Positions 9,432-17,253 are shown, counted from the stretch's first letter. The stretch is DNA of 56,337 nucleotides from Ruminococcaceae bacterium UBA2719 (GCA_002353935.1 DEKP01000045.1:8697-65033), one strand, 5' to 3'. The notes: generated by a model from the sequence alone, not told the origin. Made by a program: numbers and translations.

Positions 9432-11636
9432 TTAGTTATGATGTCTTCTGGGCCTGTGGTCGTTGCTTCTTTTTCTCGGTTTGTTATCATCGGGATCGTT
9501 TTCGGGAGTCATACCGTCGATTTCGATGAGTACATCTCTGCGGCTTAGGTTCAGTCTGCCCTTGTCATCTGTCTCCAGAACTTTAACACGGATAACATCT
9601 CCGACGTTTACAACGTCCGTTACATTTTCTGTGCGTTTTACATCAAGCTGAGAGATATGAACCAAGCCCTCTTTGCCCGGAGCGATCTCAACAAAAGCGC
9701 CGAAGTCCATGATTCTTGTAACTTTTCCAAGATAAATAGCGCCCGGTTCAGGATCTGTTGCTATTGTTTTTACGATTTCAAGAGCGCGGTTACATTTTTC
9801 AATATCAAGACCGGATACAAATACCTGTCCAAACTCGCCGTCTTCTTCAATGTCGATTTTAACTTCGCACTCAGCCTGGATTTCTTTGATGATCTTGCCT
9901 GATTTACCGATAACATCTGCGATTTTATCAGCAGGAATAGTTGTAGTAAGCATCTTAGGAGCGTATTTAGAAAGCTCAGGTCTAGGCTCTGCAATAGCCT
10001 TGAGCATAACTTCATCTAAGATATAGTTTCTTGCTTTGTGAGTCTTTTCAAGAGCTTCTTTTACCATCTCAGGCAAAAGACCGGTGATCTTTAAGTCCAT
10101 CTGAATAGCAGTGATTCCTGTATGGGTACCGGCTACCTTGAAGTCCATATCGCCGAAGAAATCCTCTAAACCCTGGATGTCTACCATAGTCATCCAGCGC
10201 TCGCCCTCAGTTATAAGACCGCATGAGATACCTGCAACAGGTTCTTTGATCGGAACACCGGCGTCCATAAGAGCAAGAGTCGATCCGCAAACCGAACCCT
10301 GAGAAGTGGATCCGTTGGAAGAAAGAACCTCAGATACCAGTCTGATGGCATAAGGAAACTCTTCTACAGGAGGAATGACCGGAACCAAAGCACGTTCAGC
10401 CAAAGCACCGTGACCGATTTCACGTCTGCCCGGACCGCGTGAAGGCCTTGTCTCGCCAACAGAGTAGCTCGGGAAATTATAGTGGTGCATATATCTCTTG
10501 GATTCTTCCTCGTCAATGCCGTCTAAAAGCTGCTGATCGGCGATTGAACCTAAAGTTGCAATTGTCAGCACCTGAGTTTGTCCTCTGGTAAATAAGCCCG
10601 AACCGTGTACACGCGGCAAAATGCCAACTTCGCTGGCAAGAGGTCTAATGTCGTTCATACCTCTGCCGTCAACGCGCTTTTGCTCATCTAAAAGCCAGCG
10701 TCTTACTATAAACTTTTGAGTTTTGTATATACACTCGTCGATTTTTTCTGCGCTTTCGGGATAAATCTCATCAAATTTTTCATGCACTTTTGCATAAATC
10801 GGTTTCAGCCTTTCGTCACGTATGGTTTTGTCGTCTGTATCAAGAGCAACTTTTATTTCATCTTCACAAAAGGCTTTAATAGCTTCAAACATATCATGAT
10901 CAGGCTCATTTGACGGATAAGAGAATTTCTCTTTACCAATTTCAGCCTGTATACCCTTGATGAATTCAATAATATGCTGATTAGCTTCATGTCCTGCCAT
11001 AATAGCGTTGTACATAATTTCGTCGCTGACGCAGTTAGCGCCTGCCTCTATCATGGCTATTCTTGAATCGGTTGAAGCAACGGTAGTAGCCATATCAGAT
11101 ACAGCTCTTTGTTCTGCGTTTGGATTGATTACGATTTCGCCGTCTACAAGTCCGACAGAAACGCCGGATATAGGACCGTTCCATGGAATATCTGAAATAG
11201 ACAGAGCGATAGAAGTTCCTACCATAGCCGCAATTTCAGGCATACAGTCAGGGTCAACGCTCATTACCGTGCAAACAATAGAAACATCGTTTCTCATATC
11301 TTTAGGGAAGAGTGGACGAATAGGTCTGTCTATAACGCGGCTGACGAGAATTGCTTTGTCACTCGGTCTGCCCTCACGCTTCAAAAAACTTCCCGGGATT
11401 TTACCTACCGAATAAAGTTTTTCTTCAAAATCGACCGAAAGCGGAAAAAAGTCGATTCCGTCTCTTGGCTTTGCAGAGGCTGTAGCGGCAACGTGAACAA
11501 CAGTTTCACCGTAGTGAACCATACACGAGCCGTTAGCAAGCTGAGTCGTTTTGCCTGTTTCAATTTTAAGCGGTCTGCCTGCAAAGTCTGTTTCAAATAC
11601 TTTGTACTTGTCAAAAGTCATAGCTTTGTTTGACAT
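9432..11636 (-). CDS. pnp: Polyribonucleotide nucleotidyltransferase (PNPase)
   Basis: 734 residues, a phosphorolytic 3'-5' exoribonuclease. Domains in order: RNase PH 1 (about 10-145), linker helical domain, RNase PH 2 (about 320-550, with FFGDMDFKVAGT), KH domain (IPADKIADVIGKSGKIIKE, about 562-580) and S1 domain (GAIYLGKVTRIMDFGAFVEI, about 630-650). A short basic His/Arg-rich tail ends the protein. The ATG at 11636 is preceded by AGGAGG. It lies downstream of rpsO in the order conserved across bacteria. Confidence 0.98.
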   Translation of the reverse strand: MSNKAMTFDKYKVFETDFAGRPLKIETGKTTQLANGSCMVHYGETVVHVAATASAKPRDGIDFFPLSVDFEEKLYSVGKIPGSFLKREGRPSDKAILVSRVIDRPIRPLFPKDMRNDVSIVCTVMSVDPDCMPEIAAMVGTSIALSISDIPWNGPISGVSVGLVDGEIVINPNAEQRAVSDMATTVASTDSRIAMIEAGANCVSDEIMYNAIMAGHEANQHIIEFIKGIQAEIGKEKFSYPSNEPDHDMFEAIKAFCEDEIKVALDTDDKTIRDERLKPIYAKVHEKFDEIYPESAEKIDECIYKTQKFIVRRWLLDEQKRVDGRGMNDIRPLASEVGILPRVHGSGLFTRGQTQVLTIATLGSIADQQLLDGIDEEESKRYMHHYNFPSYSVGETRPSRGPGRREIGHGALAERALVPVIPPVEEFPYAIRLVSEVLSSNGSTSQGSVCGSTLALMDAGVPIKEPVAGISCGLITEGERWMTMVDIQGLEDFFGDMDFKVAGTHTGITAIQMDLKITGLLPEMVKEALEKTHKARNYILDEVMLKAIAEPRPELSKYAPKMLTTTIPADKIADVIGKSGKIIKEIQAECEVKIDIEEDGEFGQVFVSGLDIEKCNRALEIVKTIATDPEPGAIYLGKVTRIMDFGAFVEIAPGKEGLVHISQLDVKRTENVTDVVNVGDVIRVKVLETDDKGRLNLSRRDVLIEIDGMTPENDPDDNKPRKRSNDHRPRRHHN

Positions 11637-11810
11637 AAAATTTCCTCCTGTTATAAATAGTTTATTTTACAGGATTTATGCAGTGTGTTTAGCAATAAAA
11701 CCGAAGAACAAAATTTGTGTTTCTATGCTCTTGTTATGTCTAAATTACTTTTATTCTTCCGTTTTAGTGCTAAATAACAAAAGCAAAAATCCTGTTACTA
11801 ACGAAATGTA

Positions 11811-11834
11811 GGGCAAACGAAAAAACGTTTGCCC
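11811..11834 (-). other. Hairpin between rpsO and pnp
   Basis: GGGCAAACG / CGTTTGCCC (9-bp perfect stem, 6-base loop) sits just after the rpsO stop. On the minus strand no T tract follows, so it may be a processing or partial-termination hairpin, as known for rpsO-pnp in other bacteria (inference). Confidence 0.55.
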
Positions 11835-11844
11835 TAAGAAAAAA

Positions 11845-12108
11845 TTACTTACGAATGCCGAGTCTTGCTATTATAGAACGATATCTTTCGATATCAATCT
11901 TTGTAAGATAGTTGAGCAAAGCGCGTCTTTGACCAATCATCTTGAAAAGACCTCTGCGGGAGTGGTGATCCTTTTTGTGAACTTTAAGGTGCTCGGTAAG
12001 GTCGTTGATTCTCTTTGTAAGAAGAGCAATTTGTACCTCGGGCGAGCCTGTGTCTCCCTCGTGAGTAGCATATTCCTGCATTATAGCAGTTTTTTCTTCT
12101 TTAAGCAT
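11845..12108 (-). CDS. rpsO: 30S ribosomal protein S15
   Basis: 87 residues from ATG 12108. A GTG three codons upstream (12117) is in frame, but AAAGGGTG overlaps it and is correctly spaced for the ATG, which also gives the normal S15 length. Signatures: GDTGSPEVQIALLTKRINDLTEHLK..., DHHSRRGL and IGQRRALLNYL. S15 binds 16S rRNA early in 30S assembly. Its next gene is pnp. Confidence 0.98.
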   Translation of the reverse strand: MLKEEKTAIMQEYATHEGDTGSPEVQIALLTKRINDLTEHLKVHKKDHHSRRGLFKMIGQRRALLNYLTKIDIERYRSIIARLGIRK

Positions 12109-12215
12109 AACATTCACCCTTTCTTAATATTCGGCAACCTGCATAGTAAGGGGTAGGTGAAATCCCTATTTAGGGCTTAATCCCAAAACCACGCAAGGCG
12201 CTAAAAAATAATATA
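12109..12215 (-). promoter_or_regulatory. Possible structured leader of rpsO
   Basis: The leader, read on the minus strand, is unlike its AT-rich surroundings. It carries several complementary short runs (GGGATT..., CCCTAAATAGGG, ACCTACCCC). S15 commonly represses its own mRNA through such leaders. No known S15 motif could be matched by eye, so this is tentative. Confidence 0.3.
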
Positions 12216-12268
12216 ACACAAAATCAAAAAAATGTAAAGAATTTTATTTTAATAACGTTATAATAAGA

Positions 12269-12640
12269 TCAATCGTCTTCATTAATAATATTGGTAACAG
12301 TATCCAAAACCTGCTTTTTCTTTTCCTTAGAAAGCACTCTAAATTTAGTAATAAGGGCTTTTTCATCTTTTGTAAGCTGATATATAGGAGGAACTTTCAG
12401 CTTTTCAGAATCTCTGAGTTCAAAAGAGGAATCTTTGTCCGGCAAAAGCGAAGACACTTCAACATCAAATATTTTTGCAAGTTTTACTATTGTATCTAAG
12501 CTTGGATGCGTTTTATTAAGTTCATAGTAAGAGTAGGTAGAGCGGTCAATTTTCAAAGCGTCTGCCACCTGTTGCTGTGAAAGTGCGCGGTTAGTCCTAT
12601 ATTCCTTGAGTATGTCTCCTATGCAATATTCTTTATTCAT
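12269..12640 (-). CDS. XRE-family helix-turn-helix regulator
   Basis: 123 residues. The first about 65 form a Cro/CI-type HTH: LKEYRTNRALSQQQVADALK, IDRSTYSYYELNKTHPSLDTIVKLAKIFDVEVSSLL. The rest is a charged tail with KALITKFRVLSKEKKKQVLDTV, as in short housekeeping clostridial XRE proteins rather than phage repressors with peptidase domains. GGAGG precedes ATG 12640. It is the last gene before the tRNA-Thr insertion region, transcribed away from it. The target is unknown; there is no evidence that it controls the array. Confidence 0.85.
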   Translation of the reverse strand: MNKEYCIGDILKEYRTNRALSQQQVADALKIDRSTYSYYELNKTHPSLDTIVKLAKIFDVEVSSLLPDKDSSFELRDSEKLKVPPIYQLTKDEKALITKFRVLSKEKKKQVLDTVTNIINEDD

Positions 12641-12787
12641 AAAAGCCTCCGACGAATTATGACATATTCTTACAATATTATATCGTGAGGAAAATTCACT
12701 TTCATCTTTTTGTGAATATTTGTCACGCTACATTAAGTTTATATAAACGCTTGAATAATTAGTTGATAATATTATTATAAAAATATC

Positions 12788-12816
12788 TTGAAAAAATATT
12801 TAACATATTATATAAT
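12788..12816 (+). promoter_or_regulatory. Promoter of tRNA-Thr
   Basis: TTGAAA at 12788-12793, a 17-base spacer and TATAAT at 12811-12816 lie 41 bases before the tRNA. Confidence 0.75.
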
Positions 12817-12857
12817 CATTAAAGCAAAAGCAGTAAAAAAACGTATGAAAACTAAAC

Positions 12858-12933
12858 GCTGGAGTAGCTCAGTTGGTAGAGCAGCTGATTCGTAATCAGC
12901 AGGTCGCGTGTTCAAGTCACGTCTTCAGCTCCA
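12858..12933 (+). tRNA. tRNA-Thr (anticodon CGT)
   Basis: A 76-nt cloverleaf. The acceptor stem GCTGGAG pairs with CTTCAGC (one G-U); the D arm is GCTC...GAGC. The anticodon stem GCTGA/TCAGC has loop TTCGTAA, giving anticodon CGT at 12891-12893 (codon ACG, threonine). The T arm is GCGTG-TTCAAGT-CACGT, the discriminator base is T and CCA is encoded. It marks the left edge of the accessory region. Its 3' half is partly repeated downstream. Confidence 0.95.
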
Positions 12934-12934
12934 A

Positions 12935-12960
12935 AAAAAGGCGCCTATAGGGCGTCTTTT
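12935..12960 (+). terminator. Terminator after tRNA-Thr, copy 1 of a 26-bp repeat
   Basis: A 9-bp stem (AAAGGCGCC with GGCGTCTTT, one G-U pair) with loop TATAG ends in a T run. The same 26 bases recur exactly at 24794-24819, at the other end of the accessory region. Confidence 0.85.
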
Positions 12961-12982
12961 GCTATTTATAAGCGAGATGGAA

Positions 12983-13109
12983 GCGACCTGCTGAGGGGTC
13001 CCCCGAAATAAGTACTTATTTTGGGGAGAGGAAGAGCCGCGTCGCGAGCAGCAAGAGCAAGGAATAAAACTTGCTCCAAGCGAGCAGAGCGAGCGATGAC
13101 GAAGGTCGC
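12983..13109 (+). other. GC-rich structured element, tRNA-derived ends
   Basis: A GC-rich stretch amid AT-rich DNA that can fold on itself. Its ends pair (GCGACCT 12983-12989 with AGGTCGC 13103-13109). Inside are a nearly perfect 26-base palindrome (13001-13026, CCCCGAAATAAGT with ACTTATTTTGGGG) and a GAGCAAG/CTTGCTC hairpin near 13050-13077. The left end (12983-12994) is an inverted copy of 12 bases of the tRNA-Thr gene. It could be a small non-coding RNA or a dispersed palindromic repeat. A reading frame on the reverse strand here lacks an RBS and is not believed. Confidence 0.4.
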
Positions 13110-13134
13110 GTAGTCTGTCACGTCTTCAGCTCCA
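13103..13134 (+). repeat. Direct repeat of the tRNA-Thr 3' half (att-like)
   Basis: Bases 13118-13134 repeat exactly the last 17 bases of the tRNA gene (12917-12933, TCACGTCTTCAGCTCCA). Bases 13103-13110 repeat its AGGTCGCG (12901-12908). Between them the T-loop segment differs. The offset is 201-202 bases. Duplicated tRNA 3' ends are the usual footprint of site-specific integration into tRNA genes. Confidence 0.7.
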
Positions 13135-13137
13135 TAC

Positions 13138-13187
13138 AAAAATCCGCATTGGAAAGCCATTTTTGAGACTTTTGTTATGCGGATTTT
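13138..13187 (+). terminator. Hairpin after the duplicated tRNA end
   Basis: AAAATCCGCAT pairs with ATGCGGATTTT around a loop of about 27 bases. It follows the tRNA-end copy as a terminator would follow a tRNA, and may be the tRNA's original terminator. Confidence 0.6.
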
Positions 13188-13326
13188 CTATTTCTTTATT
13201 AGAATTATAATGCGATTTGTTGTTTATTGAGTTTTAATTTGGATATATCCAAATTAATTTAAAATGCAGTTGTAAATACGATGATTTAATGATAAGATTT
13301 AAATAAAAAACAGAAAAGAGGCTAAT

Positions 13327-13800
13327 ATGCAGGATAAAGTGTTTGGAAGTTTAAATTATTATGATGGTTGTTGGGAAAGGGAATATGACTTTAAGTTTTT
13401 GGGGATGGAGCAAACTGTAAAGCTGATGGTTTATGTAGATGAGGCAGAACCAATAGAGCAAATACAGTATGATTCATTTGAGAAATTTCAAAGTAGTTTG
13501 GAGTATATTTCTCAATTAATTGAAAAAGATTTGTTTGATTATTATTGTAATGAAAGAAGAGAGCTTGGATACGAAGCAGTACCGTCTCGACAGTATCCTG
13601 AAATTTCCGACTTTTCAGAATTGTTGCAAATGATAAAATTGATTGGAATTGTTGTTCCTTGTTCTCAGGTGTGCGAAGCACTTGAAGGCAGAGTTATCGG
13701 ATTGTTGTTTGATTGCTCATGGGATAAAGAATTCGGTCTCGGAATTCAATTGGTAAACGAAAAAATTGAAGAAATAGGCTATCAAGATGCAGCTTTATAG
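13327..13800 (+). CDS. Immunity-like protein, paralogue of the gene at 18316
   Basis: 157 residues. It opens MQDKVFGSLNYYD and ends VNEKIEEIGYQDAAL. The C-terminal block (VIGLLFDCSWDKEFGLGIQL...) and the N-terminal VFG.L both recur in the frameshifted gene at 18316-18778 (AMAFSCDWDAKNGLGVLLV...EEIGYQDIAF). The layout resembles the DUF6985/DUF2004-type small proteins often found near polymorphic toxins, but I am unsure of the family name. It is acidic, with no signal peptide or membrane segment. The RBS is AAGAGG. It is the first gene of the array; its function is inferred only from context. Confidence 0.75.
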   Translation: MQDKVFGSLNYYDGCWEREYDFKFLGMEQTVKLMVYVDEAEPIEQIQYDSFEKFQSSLEYISQLIEKDLFDYYCNERRELGYEAVPSRQYPEISDFSELLQMIKLIGIVVPCSQVCEALEGRVIGLLFDCSWDKEFGLGIQLVNEKIEEIGYQDAAL

Positions 13801-13813
13801 AAAACGTAGTATT

Positions 13814-13942
13814 ATGGAAACACAATTTATTGATGCATTTATCGCCGATTCCAATCTTGTCTTTATGTAGGTCAGGTTCGATGAATCTTTAAAGATTGCC
13901 AAGCAGGCGCTTAACATCGACCGTAAAAACACGTATTATTAA
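13814..13942 (+). pseudogene. Short remnant with an internal stop
   Basis: One frame reads METQFIDAFIADSNLVFM, a TAG, then VRFDESLKIAKQALNIDRKN to TAA. Its base composition is less AT-rich than the array genes and no RBS is obvious. It looks like a fragment left from another gene; I do not recognise it. Confidence 0.3.
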
Positions 13943-13980
13943 AAATATTTAGATACATTAATTCAAGGAGGTAACTTATA

Positions 13981-14445
13981 ATGGAGAAAAAGTTATTATT
14001 TGAACCTTACGAAAAAGTTGGCGATTTAGTTTTTGGTATGACAAGAGAACACGCTGTTGAGATTTGCGGTGAAATTAGATGGTCAGGTATGTATGGATAT
14101 CCTATTGAGGACAGTTTTATGGATGATTTTGGCGATGGTCATATATTATGTGATAAAAAAGGTTTTTTGGAAGCAATCGAACTGTTTCCGGATATGGCTA
14201 CTGAGCCTTATAGTCTTATTTATCAAGGAATAGAGATTGTTCTATGTATGGATATTGATTTATTGATTTCACAAATAAGAGAAATTACCGATGATTTAAT
14301 ACTGGATGATGACGAAGAAGGTTATTCAAGTAAAAAGCTGGGGATAAGAATTTATTGCCCGGAGGATATTGTGGAAGATGTATTAATTCATGACAGGCAT
14401 TACTATGATGAAGAACAAGAATATATAAAAGAAAACAACTTGTAA
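13981..14445 (+). CDS. Small acidic protein of a duplicated array family (FGMTR type)
   Basis: 154 residues, strongly acidic. The N terminus EPYEKVGDLVFGMTREHAVEICG aligns with the gene at 16264 (EPLKKVGRIEFGMTRKTVRKLLG). Both continue with a DDFG.GH.(L/F) segment and an EAIE(L/I)F strand, and end with (I)GIRIYCPED / IGIYAPDN. It is soluble with no membrane segment. AAGGAGG is correctly spaced before ATG 13981. I do not know a name for the family. Its place among immunity genes suggests an antitoxin-like immunity role (inference). Confidence 0.75.
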   Translation: MEKKLLFEPYEKVGDLVFGMTREHAVEICGEIRWSGMYGYPIEDSFMDDFGDGHILCDKKGFLEAIELFPDMATEPYSLIYQGIEIVLCMDIDLLISQIREITDDLILDDDEEGYSSKKLGIRIYCPEDIVEDVLIHDRHYYDEEQEYIKENNL

Positions 14446-14473
14446 AAAATTATTTTTAATAAAGAGGGAGAAA

Positions 14474-15105
14474 ATGCAAAATAGCAGTTATATAATAAAT
14501 AATATAAAATTTTATATAAACGCTGATGAAGCTTTAGCACCGATGATTGATATTTTAGCTCGATCAATGAGAAGCATACCTATTGACAAAATACATGATG
14601 ACTATAAGATCGAAATTGGTTTTCTGTATTCATTTTAAAAGCAACAGATGACGGCTTTACGATTGTTGTACCGGATTATTTAAATAGACCTTTTTTTAAT
14701 ACCACCGATGATTTAACTGTTCCTTTATGGATATTAATGGAGCAAACAACTTTATTAAATGATTACAAAGTGGAGGGTGTTCCAGCAAGATTTGATGAAG
14801 AAATAGTTATAGCGGAAAACGCTTTAAACAATAGATCGATTTGCTTACAAAGATTCTCAAATTTAGGAAAAGGTGCGTCCGGCTGGTGCATTGAATCAAT
14901 TGAAAAACAAAAAGATAACAAATACCATACAATTGAAACAAAAAAATACAGTTCATGTTATGCATATGAACTATTACAAAAAAGACAATCTCTTATTAAA
15001 GCGTTGGCGTTTCCCTATGGATATCTCATTGTGTTTGACGGAGATGATATAGTTGAAATACTGGATGAAAATGATATCAGATTAAAAAGATCTGATCTTT
15101 GTTGA
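14474..15105 (+). pseudogene. DUF2185/Imm33-like immunity gene broken by a one-base frameshift
   Basis: ATG 14474 (RBS GAGGGAG) opens a frame that stops at TAA 14636-14638. The reading continues in another frame from FILKATDDGFTIVVPDY to TGA at 15105. One missing T in the TTTT run near 14624 would give an intact protein of about 210 residues. The C-terminal half (LQRFSNLGKGASGWCIE..., SYELL-like CYAYELLQKRQSLIKALAFP, YLIVFDGDDIVEILDEND) resembles DUF2185 (Imm33) immunity proteins. Either a pseudogene or a homopolymer sequencing error. The downstream part alone has no good start. Confidence 0.65.
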
Positions 15106-15193
15106 ACAAACATATTATTAGAAAATTTATTATCAACGCGCTGTAAAGCACTTAAAAATTAGTGTTAAATAAAAAAGATTTTTGGAGGAAAAA

Positions 15194-15661
15194 ATGAAAC
15201 TAAGAAATAGTGGAAATCCAGTTAGTAATAAACAGATTACTAATTTGGAAGAAACCGTATCCGCAAAATTACCGGAACAATACGTGCGCTTTTTGTTACT
15301 AAATAATGGTGGATACATTGATGGCTTTTTGGGTACTCCAAAGTTTGTAGAAACCGATCCTGAGTCACATGAGAAATATTATCAATCATCAAATGTGGAA
15401 AAATTTTATTCTGTAGATGAAATAATTGAAGAATATGAGGCAAACAAAGAAGATCCTGCATGGGAGGATCGTTACTTGCCGATTGCATATGATTCAAGCG
15501 GAAATGTTTTTTTACTGTATTTATTCAAAGATGAGAATTACGGAAAAGTATATTTTGCAAATCACGAGATGTTTGATCCTGCGACAGATTTTTTTGTAAA
15601 AACCAATATTGCCGAGGATTTTGATGCATTTGTTAATTCGTTACATCCGTATGAAGAATAA
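15194..15661 (+). CDS. SMI1/KNR4 (SUKH) family immunity protein
   Basis: 155 residues from ATG 15194, with GGAGG six bases upstream; an in-frame TTG at 15182 overlaps that RBS. SUKH hallmarks: an N-terminal helix (NKQITNLEETVSAKLPEQYVRFLLLNNGG), GFLGTPKF, a hydrophobic helix FYSVDEIIEEYE, then RYLPIAYDSSGNVFLLYL, and a C-terminal helix with FDAFVNSLHPYEE. SUKH proteins are the most common immunity fold in bacterial polymorphic toxin systems, binding nuclease-type toxins in the cytoplasm. No cognate toxin is adjacent. Confidence 0.88.
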   Translation: MKLRNSGNPVSNKQITNLEETVSAKLPEQYVRFLLLNNGGYIDGFLGTPKFVETDPESHEKYYQSSNVEKFYSVDEIIEEYEANKEDPAWEDRYLPIAYDSSGNVFLLYLFKDENYGKVYFANHEMFDPATDFFVKTNIAEDFDAFVNSLHPYEE

Positions 15662-15743
15662 TTTGATATAAAGAATTGAATGAAAGATTATATATATCAG
15701 CAGCAAATATTCTCTGTTTACGAATAAATTTGGGGAGAAAATC

Positions 15744-16193
15744 ATGTTAAAATTTAATAAGGCTATGGAACAAATTATTTCTTCTCAAATATTTGAAAAC
15801 GATAGCCGCAAATATAATATTATTATTGATAGAATTATAAATAATACAAAGCCTATAAAAGAAGCGATTGTATATGATACAGAAGGAATAGACGAATCAT
15901 TAGTGGATTTTAAAAAAATATTTGAGTATGTAAATGACTGGACCGATTACGAGATTATGTGTAATGAAATACTAATTCCTTTTAGTGATTTGCCGGTTTC
16001 TCAATACACTATATTTGCAAAACAACTAAAAGAGGCGCTGCAGTTTAAATTTGACGGGAAAAGATTTGTGATTTATTTATTCATAAAAAATGAATTTATT
16101 GAATTAAGATTTCACATATACAGAGAAGATGAAGGCTTGTGGCTGGACGAAAATCTAAATGTATATGACAGCCCTGTTTTATTAGTTTTTTGA
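15744..16193 (+). CDS. Unrecognised small array protein
   Basis: 149 residues, soluble, not recognised. The N-terminal half is helical and charged (FNKAMEQIISSQIFENDSRKYNIIIDRIINN). The centre reads YVNDWTDYEIMCNEILIPFSDLP. The C-terminal half looks like beta strands (FVIYLFIKNEFIELRFHIYRE) ending YDSPVLLVF. GGGGAG precedes ATG 15744. No paralogue was noticed in the window. An immunity role is only implied by its neighbours. Confidence 0.7.
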   Translation: MLKFNKAMEQIISSQIFENDSRKYNIIIDRIINNTKPIKEAIVYDTEGIDESLVDFKKIFEYVNDWTDYEIMCNEILIPFSDLPVSQYTIFAKQLKEALQFKFDGKRFVIYLFIKNEFIELRFHIYREDEGLWLDENLNVYDSPVLLVF

Positions 16194-16263
16194 GCAAAAA
16201 CGTAAAAATATAAAGTTTGTTTAAATAATTAGATTAATACAGATAAAAATAGAGGTGATTATA

Positions 16264-16656
16264 ATGATAAGATTAAATGCAGAACCATTGAAGAAAGTAG
16301 GTCGTATTGAATTTGGTATGACACGAAAAACAGTTAGAAAATTGCTTGGAAATGCCGTAGAATTTAAAAAAACAAACTTTGACGAAAACACGACAGATGA
16401 TTTTGGACATTGCCATGTTTTTTACGACGAATATAATCGTTGTGAAGCCATTGAAATTTTTAATGAAAATCAAGTATATATTGGTAATAACAAAGTCTTT
16501 CCAACAGATTTTTCTTCTGCAAAAGAAGTTGTTCCAAGTTTTATCCAAGATGATGACGGATTGTTAAGTTATGAATTATCAATAGGCATATATGCTCCGG
16601 ATAACGAAATGGAGAGCATTTTATTTGCAAAGAAAGGATATTACGAGGAAGAATGA
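16264..16656 (+). CDS. Paralogue of the FGMTR-type array protein
   Basis: 130 residues from ATG 16264; AGAGGTG lies seven bases upstream and overlaps an in-frame GTG at 16255 that is less likely to be used. The protein aligns with the gene at 13981 over its whole length: KKVGRIEFGMTRKTVRKLLG, TTDDFGHCHVF, CEAIEIF and LSIGIYAPDNEME. The two copies are clearly diverged, so the duplication is old or they were acquired separately. The next gene overlaps its stop by four bases (ATGA), implying translational coupling. Confidence 0.75.
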   Translation: MIRLNAEPLKKVGRIEFGMTRKTVRKLLGNAVEFKKTNFDENTTDDFGHCHVFYDEYNRCEAIEIFNENQVYIGNNKVFPTDFSSAKEVVPSFIQDDDGLLSYELSIGIYAPDNEMESILFAKKGYYEEE

Positions 16657-17108
16657 TGGATAAAAAGTTTGTGGTAAAAAACAACTCCAACCTTACTTTT
16701 GGGCTGCTCGCGATAATAGTTTTTTTCTTAATTGGTTTTATCATTCAGTCAGTTTCAACGAATGGGATTTCTTTTCCTTTTTTTATATCAATGCTTGTTT
16801 TCATTGATATTCCTTGCTTTATAGCTATAATGTGGCTCAATATTTTTAAGGTAACGGTTCAAGGTACCGTTATTACGAACAGAAATATGTTTGGAATCAG
16901 CCGGACTGTTGATGTTTCTGAGATAAAATTTGTTAAGTGGAGAGTTAATGATACAAAATACGAAAGAATGGAAAAAATAACCGTTTATTTCAAGTCTCAT
17001 AAGTTTTCTGTAGAAACTTTAATGCAAAATTTTGGTACGTTTTCCAATTACATCAAAAACAATGTTGACAGTTCACGCATCAAAATAGTAAACAAGTCGT
17101 TTAAATAG
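16653..17108 (+). CDS. Two-TM membrane protein with a PH-like cytoplasmic domain
   Basis: 151 residues; start ATG 16653 or 16656, overlapping the upstream stop. Two hydrophobic helices (about residues 14-34 FGLLAIIVFFLIGFIIQ and 42-62 FFISMLVFIDIPCFIAIMWL) precede a beta-rich domain: VTVQGTVITNRNMFGISRTV, IKFVKWRVND, KITVYFKSHKFSV, ending in a helix and basic tail. This resembles bacterial PH/YdbT-like or DUF6560-type small membrane proteins; the family name is uncertain. It is the only clear membrane protein in the array. If it is an immunity factor, the toxin would act at the membrane (inference). Confidence 0.7.
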   Translation: MMDKKFVVKNNSNLTFGLLAIIVFFLIGFIIQSVSTNGISFPFFISMLVFIDIPCFIAIMWLNIFKVTVQGTVITNRNMFGISRTVDVSEIKFVKWRVNDTKYERMEKITVYFKSHKFSVETLMQNFGTFSNYIKNNVDSSRIKIVNKSFK

Positions 17109-17142
17109 TGTGTTATATAGAGAGTTGTTTTGTCAAATATAA

Positions 17143-17238
17143 GTTGGCGCATTGGACAGTTATATAAACGAAAAAGCAGCAACACTACCCGGGAACACTA
17201 AATTAAGTGAGTTGGATATTGAATTCGTACTAAAATGA
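17143..17238 (+). pseudogene. Toxin-like C-terminal fragment
   Basis: A 31-codon open stretch with no start reads VGALDSYINEKAATLPGN, TKLSELDIEFVLK, then TGA. It lies just upstream of the Tdi1-like gene. Its form, a bare C-terminal end placed immediately before an immunity gene, is what remains when a toxin tip is displaced or deleted. The toxin family was not identified. Confidence 0.35.
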
Positions 17239-17253
17239 TAGGAGGTATATATT

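Noticed and set aside
12966..13160. A 64-codon reverse-strand frame in the GC-rich islet
   Set aside because: No RBS, overlaps the structured repeat and the tRNA-end copy; the amino-acid content is what a GC-rich palindromic element would give.
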